Below, piece by piece: positions 61,340-64,000 of a DNA stretch of 64,000 nt; positions within the stretch are counted from its first letter, which is position 1, and each line of letters begins with the position of its first letter. Source of the DNA: an uncultured Ulvibacter sp. GTDB taxonomy: Bacteria; Bacteroidota; Bacteroidia; Flavobacteriales; Flavobacteriaceae. Under the pieces are notes generated by a model. That model had not been told where the DNA came from, searched no databases, and worked only from the letters and a program-made list of their open reading frames with translations. The stretch covers positions 1 through 64,000 of the forward strand of contig CALKCP010000017.1 of the NCBI GenBank assembly GCA_938083445.1. The letters are read 5' to 3'. Made by a program: the position numbers and the translations under genes.

Positions 61340-62380
61340 TTAGGGCTTCATAGCTTCAGGAATCCGCTTATTCATAATTGAGAACCACAAGGGCGGGAGC
61401 AAAGCTAAGACCATAGAAGTAGGATAGCCAAAAGGCATTTGCGGACTTGTTTCATGACAATCGAGTAGTTGGTATTTTTTATGAGCTCTATGGTGGTGGT
61501 CGCTGTGACGCGTGAGTTCGTAAAGTATGACCCTACCAAGAATATGATTTGAATTCCAGGAGTGTATTTCTGAAACCCTCTCATATCTGCCACTCTTTGT
61601 TTTAAGCCTTGAGAGTCCATAATGTTCAATATAGTTGATGGTTTCAAGCAGCACGGCAGCGATAAATCCAACAAGAACAGCGGCGAACATTGCTTGTGTG
61701 CTAAAAAGCAAGAACACGAGCAACAAATAAAGCGCCTGTAGCACTAGGTAACACATCATATCGTTTTTGAAACTAAAGAACGGCGCGTTTTCTTTTTTCA
61801 ATAGTCCCAATTGAATGTTCCAAGCGCTCACATATTGTCTAACCATTGAGGTCACCCAAAAGGAGTATACGGTCTGATTGTACTTAGCGCTTGCGGGGTC
61901 TTCGGTGGTCGCCGCCTTTTGATGGTGTCCAAAATTATGCTCAATATAAAAGTGCATATAAAGTGCTGGAAGCAGCAACAGCTTTCCAAGTGTTTTCTCC
62001 CACCGTGTTTGTCTGTGGCCTAATTCATGAGCCACATTTATTCCATTGGAGCCCAACACAACGCCAACGGAAAGGGTGAGTCCGGTAAGCTCTGCAGTTG
62101 AATAGTTCGCCCAGGGAACGCTCCAAAGAAACCAACCCAATAAACCATAAACCATGGGTAGGTTGAGATATAATAATAGGTCGAAAAAGAGGCTTTTGTT
62201 CTTAGCGACACTTTCATTGTTGGAGAGGTTTTCGTTTTGTATTGGCAATATAATTTCGAGTATAGGAATTAGCACAAAAGCGAAGATTGGCGTAAAGAAA
62301 GTCCAATAATCACGAAGACAAAGCCCTAACACGCAAGCCAAAGGCATCGAATATGAAACTAAATACTTTAAATCCTTCAT
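61340..62380 (-). CDS. alkB: Alkane 1-monooxygenase (AlkB type)
   Basis: The 346-residue integral membrane non-heme di-iron hydroxylase has all the histidine clusters: HELGHRQ, HNFGHHQ, the AlkB-specific NYIEHYGL, and HSDHHHRAH. About six hydrophobic helices surround them. It hydroxylates the terminal carbon of medium-chain alkanes using rubredoxin as electron donor. No rubredoxin gene is nearby. The role in hydrocarbon use is inferred, since related fatty-acid hydroxylases share these motifs. Confidence 0.93.
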   Translation of the reverse strand: MKDLKYLVSYSMPLACVLGLCLRDYWTFFTPIFAFVLIPILEIILPIQNENLSNNESVAKNKSLFFDLLLYLNLPMVYGLLGWFLWSVPWANYSTAELTGLTLSVGVVLGSNGINVAHELGHRQTRWEKTLGKLLLLPALYMHFYIEHNFGHHQKAATTEDPASAKYNQTVYSFWVTSMVRQYVSAWNIQLGLLKKENAPFFSFKNDMMCYLVLQALYLLLVFLLFSTQAMFAAVLVGFIAAVLLETINYIEHYGLSRLKTKSGRYERVSEIHSWNSNHILGRVILYELTRHSDHHHRAHKKYQLLDCHETSPQMPFGYPTSMVLALLPPLWFSIMNKRIPEAMKP

Positions 62381-62467
62381 GGTTCCAGTATTTTGGAGTA
62401 ATTTTTGAGGTTGAAATAAATATGTAATTTACGCATAATTTAAAGAGTATATTTCAGAAAAAAAAGC

Positions 62468-64000
62468 ATGAGCATGTTTAACACCATTCAGCAAAAGCTG
62501 GAGCAGTTTATAAAAAAATACTATACAAACGAGCTGATTAAAGGAGCCATTCTTTTCTTCGCTACGGGGCTCCTGTATTTTTTGGTTACCTTATTGGTGG
62601 AATATTTTTTATGGCTAAACCCCGCCGGAAGAACCCTATTGTTTTGGATGTTTGTTTTGGTTGAATCCGCCTTGTTTGTTAGGTTTATTGCGCTTCCCCT
62701 TACGAAACTCTTCAAGTTGCAACAAGGAATTAGCCATGAAGAGGCTTCCAAAATAATTGGGAACCACTTTCCGCAGGTAAACGATAAGTTGCTCAATGTA
62801 ATTCAGTTAAATCAGAATCAAAGAGAGTCTGAGCTGTTGTTAGCGAGCATTAATCAGAAGGCGGAAGAGATACAGCCCGTGGCCTTTAAAAGAGCGATTA
62901 ATTTTAGTCAAAACATCAAATATTTAAAATATGCGGCGGTCCCGGTTTTAATTTTTGTTCTAGTAAGTGTTCTGGGTGATGACGATACTTTTTCAAGTAG
63001 TTACGACCGAGTGATTCATTACGACATGGCATATGAACCACCAGCGGCATTCTCTTTTTACGTAACCAACACCAACCTAAAGGCTATTGAAAACAAAAGC
63101 TACACGCTCAGAATTAGAACGGAAGGGGATGTGATTCCAGAAAACGCAAGTATTCGCTATAACGAGGAGTCGTATTATTTGAAACAAACTGCGCCAGGCA
63201 CTTTTGAGTATACCTTTTTACAGCCCATGGAGGCAATAAAATTTCAACTTAAAGGAAACAAAGTAAGCTCTAAAGAATATACGCTCGAAGTTATTAAAAC
63301 TCCCTCGTTATTGGCTTTTGAGATGGTTTTGGATTACCCCGCCTATACAGGAAAGACAGATGAAACCTTAAATAGCACAGGGAGCGCTATAGTGCCTGAA
63401 GGAACACGCGTAGTTTGGAATGTAACAGCAAAAAACACAACAAACGTCTCTTTAAAAACAATCGACAGCACCTACCGGTTTTTAGAAAACGATCAGCGGT
63501 TTAATTTCCGTAAAGGCATTTATAGGAAGTTGGACTATGCCATAACAACATCCAACGACGAGTTAAAGGATTATGAAAACCTGTCTTACGCGATACGGGT
63601 TATTAGGGATGAGTACCCCGAGATTGATGTTCAATCGAAGCAAGACAGTCTTGATGGGCAAGTGATTCATTTCTTCGGAAGGGTGAGTGATGATTATGGG
63701 CTTACCAAGTTACAATTGGTTTATTATCCACAAGGAGATGAAAGTAAGATGGAAATGACGCCATTGTCGCTTAATAAAACCAATTTCGACCAGTTCGTTT
63801 ATTCCTTCCCAGCGAACTTGAACCTTATAGAAGGAAAGGCATACGAATATTATTTTGAGGTCTTCGACAACGACGCGATTCATGCATTTAAATCTAGCAA
63901 GTCTACGATATTTTCATACCGTAAATTAACCGAAAATGAATTGGAGAATGAGCAATTACAGGACCAAGACAATTCTATAAATGAGCTAGATAAGACCTTA
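62468..64000 (+). CDS. DUF4175-like large membrane protein, partial at right edge
   Basis: The frame opens with ATG at 62468 and stays open for all 511 codons to the window edge, so the C-terminus is missing. The N-terminus has two hydrophobic helices (about 22-45 and 53-73), a third near residues 155-172 (AAVPVLIFVLVSVLG), and then a long beta-rich periplasmic-looking region with FSFYVTNTNLKAIENKSYTL. The architecture fits the Bacteroidota DUF4175 family, whose function is unknown. The identification is from overall layout. Confidence 0.75.
   Translation, partial: MSMFNTIQQKLEQFIKKYYTNELIKGAILFFATGLLYFLVTLLVEYFLWLNPAGRTLLFWMFVLVESALFVRFIALPLTKLFKLQQGISHEEASKIIGNHFPQVNDKLLNVIQLNQNQRESELLLASINQKAEEIQPVAFKRAINFSQNIKYLKYAAVPVLIFVLVSVLGDDDTFSSSYDRVIHYDMAYEPPAAFSFYVTNTNLKAIENKSYTLRIRTEGDVIPENASIRYNEESYYLKQTAPGTFEYTFLQPMEAIKFQLKGNKVSSKEYTLEVIKTPSLLAFEMVLDYPAYTGKTDETLNSTGSAIVPEGTRVVWNVTAKNTTNVSLKTIDSTYRFLENDQRFNFRKGIYRKLDYAITTSNDELKDYENLSYAIRVIRDEYPEIDVQSKQDSLDGQVIHFFGRVSDDYGLTKLQLVYYPQGDESKMEMTPLSLNKTNFDQFVYSFPANLNLIEGKAYEYYFEVFDNDAIHAFKSSKSTIFSYRKLTENELENEQLQDQDNSINELDKTL

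Noticed and set aside
62521-62796. Minus-strand frame of 91 codons within the right-edge membrane protein
   Set aside because: It lies wholly inside a long plus-strand frame with strong membrane-protein character and is its shadow.
1-64000. CRISPR array or cas genes
   Set aside because: No run of regularly spaced short repeats was noticed, and no Cas-like protein appears. The only long repeat pair is the two-copy direct repeat at 29-30.6 kb.

Overview
The window is chromosomal DNA from a low-GC member of the Bacteroidota, most likely a marine-type Flavobacteriaceae. The grounds are: repeated promoter boxes of the form TAnnTTTG (the Bacteroidota -7 element), a fabH-accB-accC arrangement behind yceD-rpmF, a large carboxypeptidase-regulatory/TonB-type outer membrane protein, many short lipoproteins, a cysteine-free L32, tRNA genes without encoded CCA, and AT-rich spacers. 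Nearly everything is core chromosome. Accessory DNA is confined to one small island near 29-30.6 kb.

Layout. 0-8.3 kb: tRNA-Ala, universal stress protein, acetyltransferase, MATE exporter, a 33-residue membrane microprotein overlapping queD, an LpxH-type phosphoesterase, recJ, an AhpD-like protein and rsmI. 8.5-16.9 kb: a helical unknown, then tdk-alr, mscL, asd, a DoxX-like membrane protein, a lipoprotein prolyl oligopeptidase and an ABC ATPase without a permease. 17-24.7 kb, mostly minus strand: a GreA-like protein with an FAD oxidoreductase, then the lipid and cofactor block pdxA, yceD, rpmF, fabH, accB, accC (listed in transcription order), with ribE diverging from pdxA and a small secreted protein with a C-terminal sorting-type tail.

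25-28.7 kb holds the most distinctive locus: a stand-alone receiver, an H-NOX (heme nitric oxide sensor), a PAS-PAS-GAF histidine kinase and an HPt protein on one strand. It looks like a nitric-oxide-responsive phosphorelay with no output domain encoded nearby. 29.1-30.6 kb is a small island bounded by two near-identical direct repeats of about 167 bp. It carries a lipoprotein and an integrase fragment, and sits next to a CAT-anticodon tRNA.

31-50 kb: methylmalonyl-CoA epimerase, rbfA with a LolC/E-type permease, dusB, an outer membrane receptor-like protein, lepA, a Na+/H+ antiporter divergent from a SulP transporter with an unusual C-terminal domain, and a metallo-beta-lactamase-fold hydrolase. 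A run of export-linked peptidases (S8, M1, S41) follows with rnpA embedded. Between rpiB and rnr (51.1-52.0 kb) lies an extremely AT-rich 836-bp gene-free stretch between divergent genes with DnaA-box-like words; this is the best replication-origin candidate here. 52-64 kb: rnr, a LysE-type exporter, tRNA-Cys, folB, glnS with a C-terminal extension, a stomatin-like protein, an outer membrane protein, gltX, an AlkB-type alkane monooxygenase and the start of a DUF4175-like membrane protein cut by the window edge.

All functional calls come from reading motifs and general family knowledge. No database search was run.
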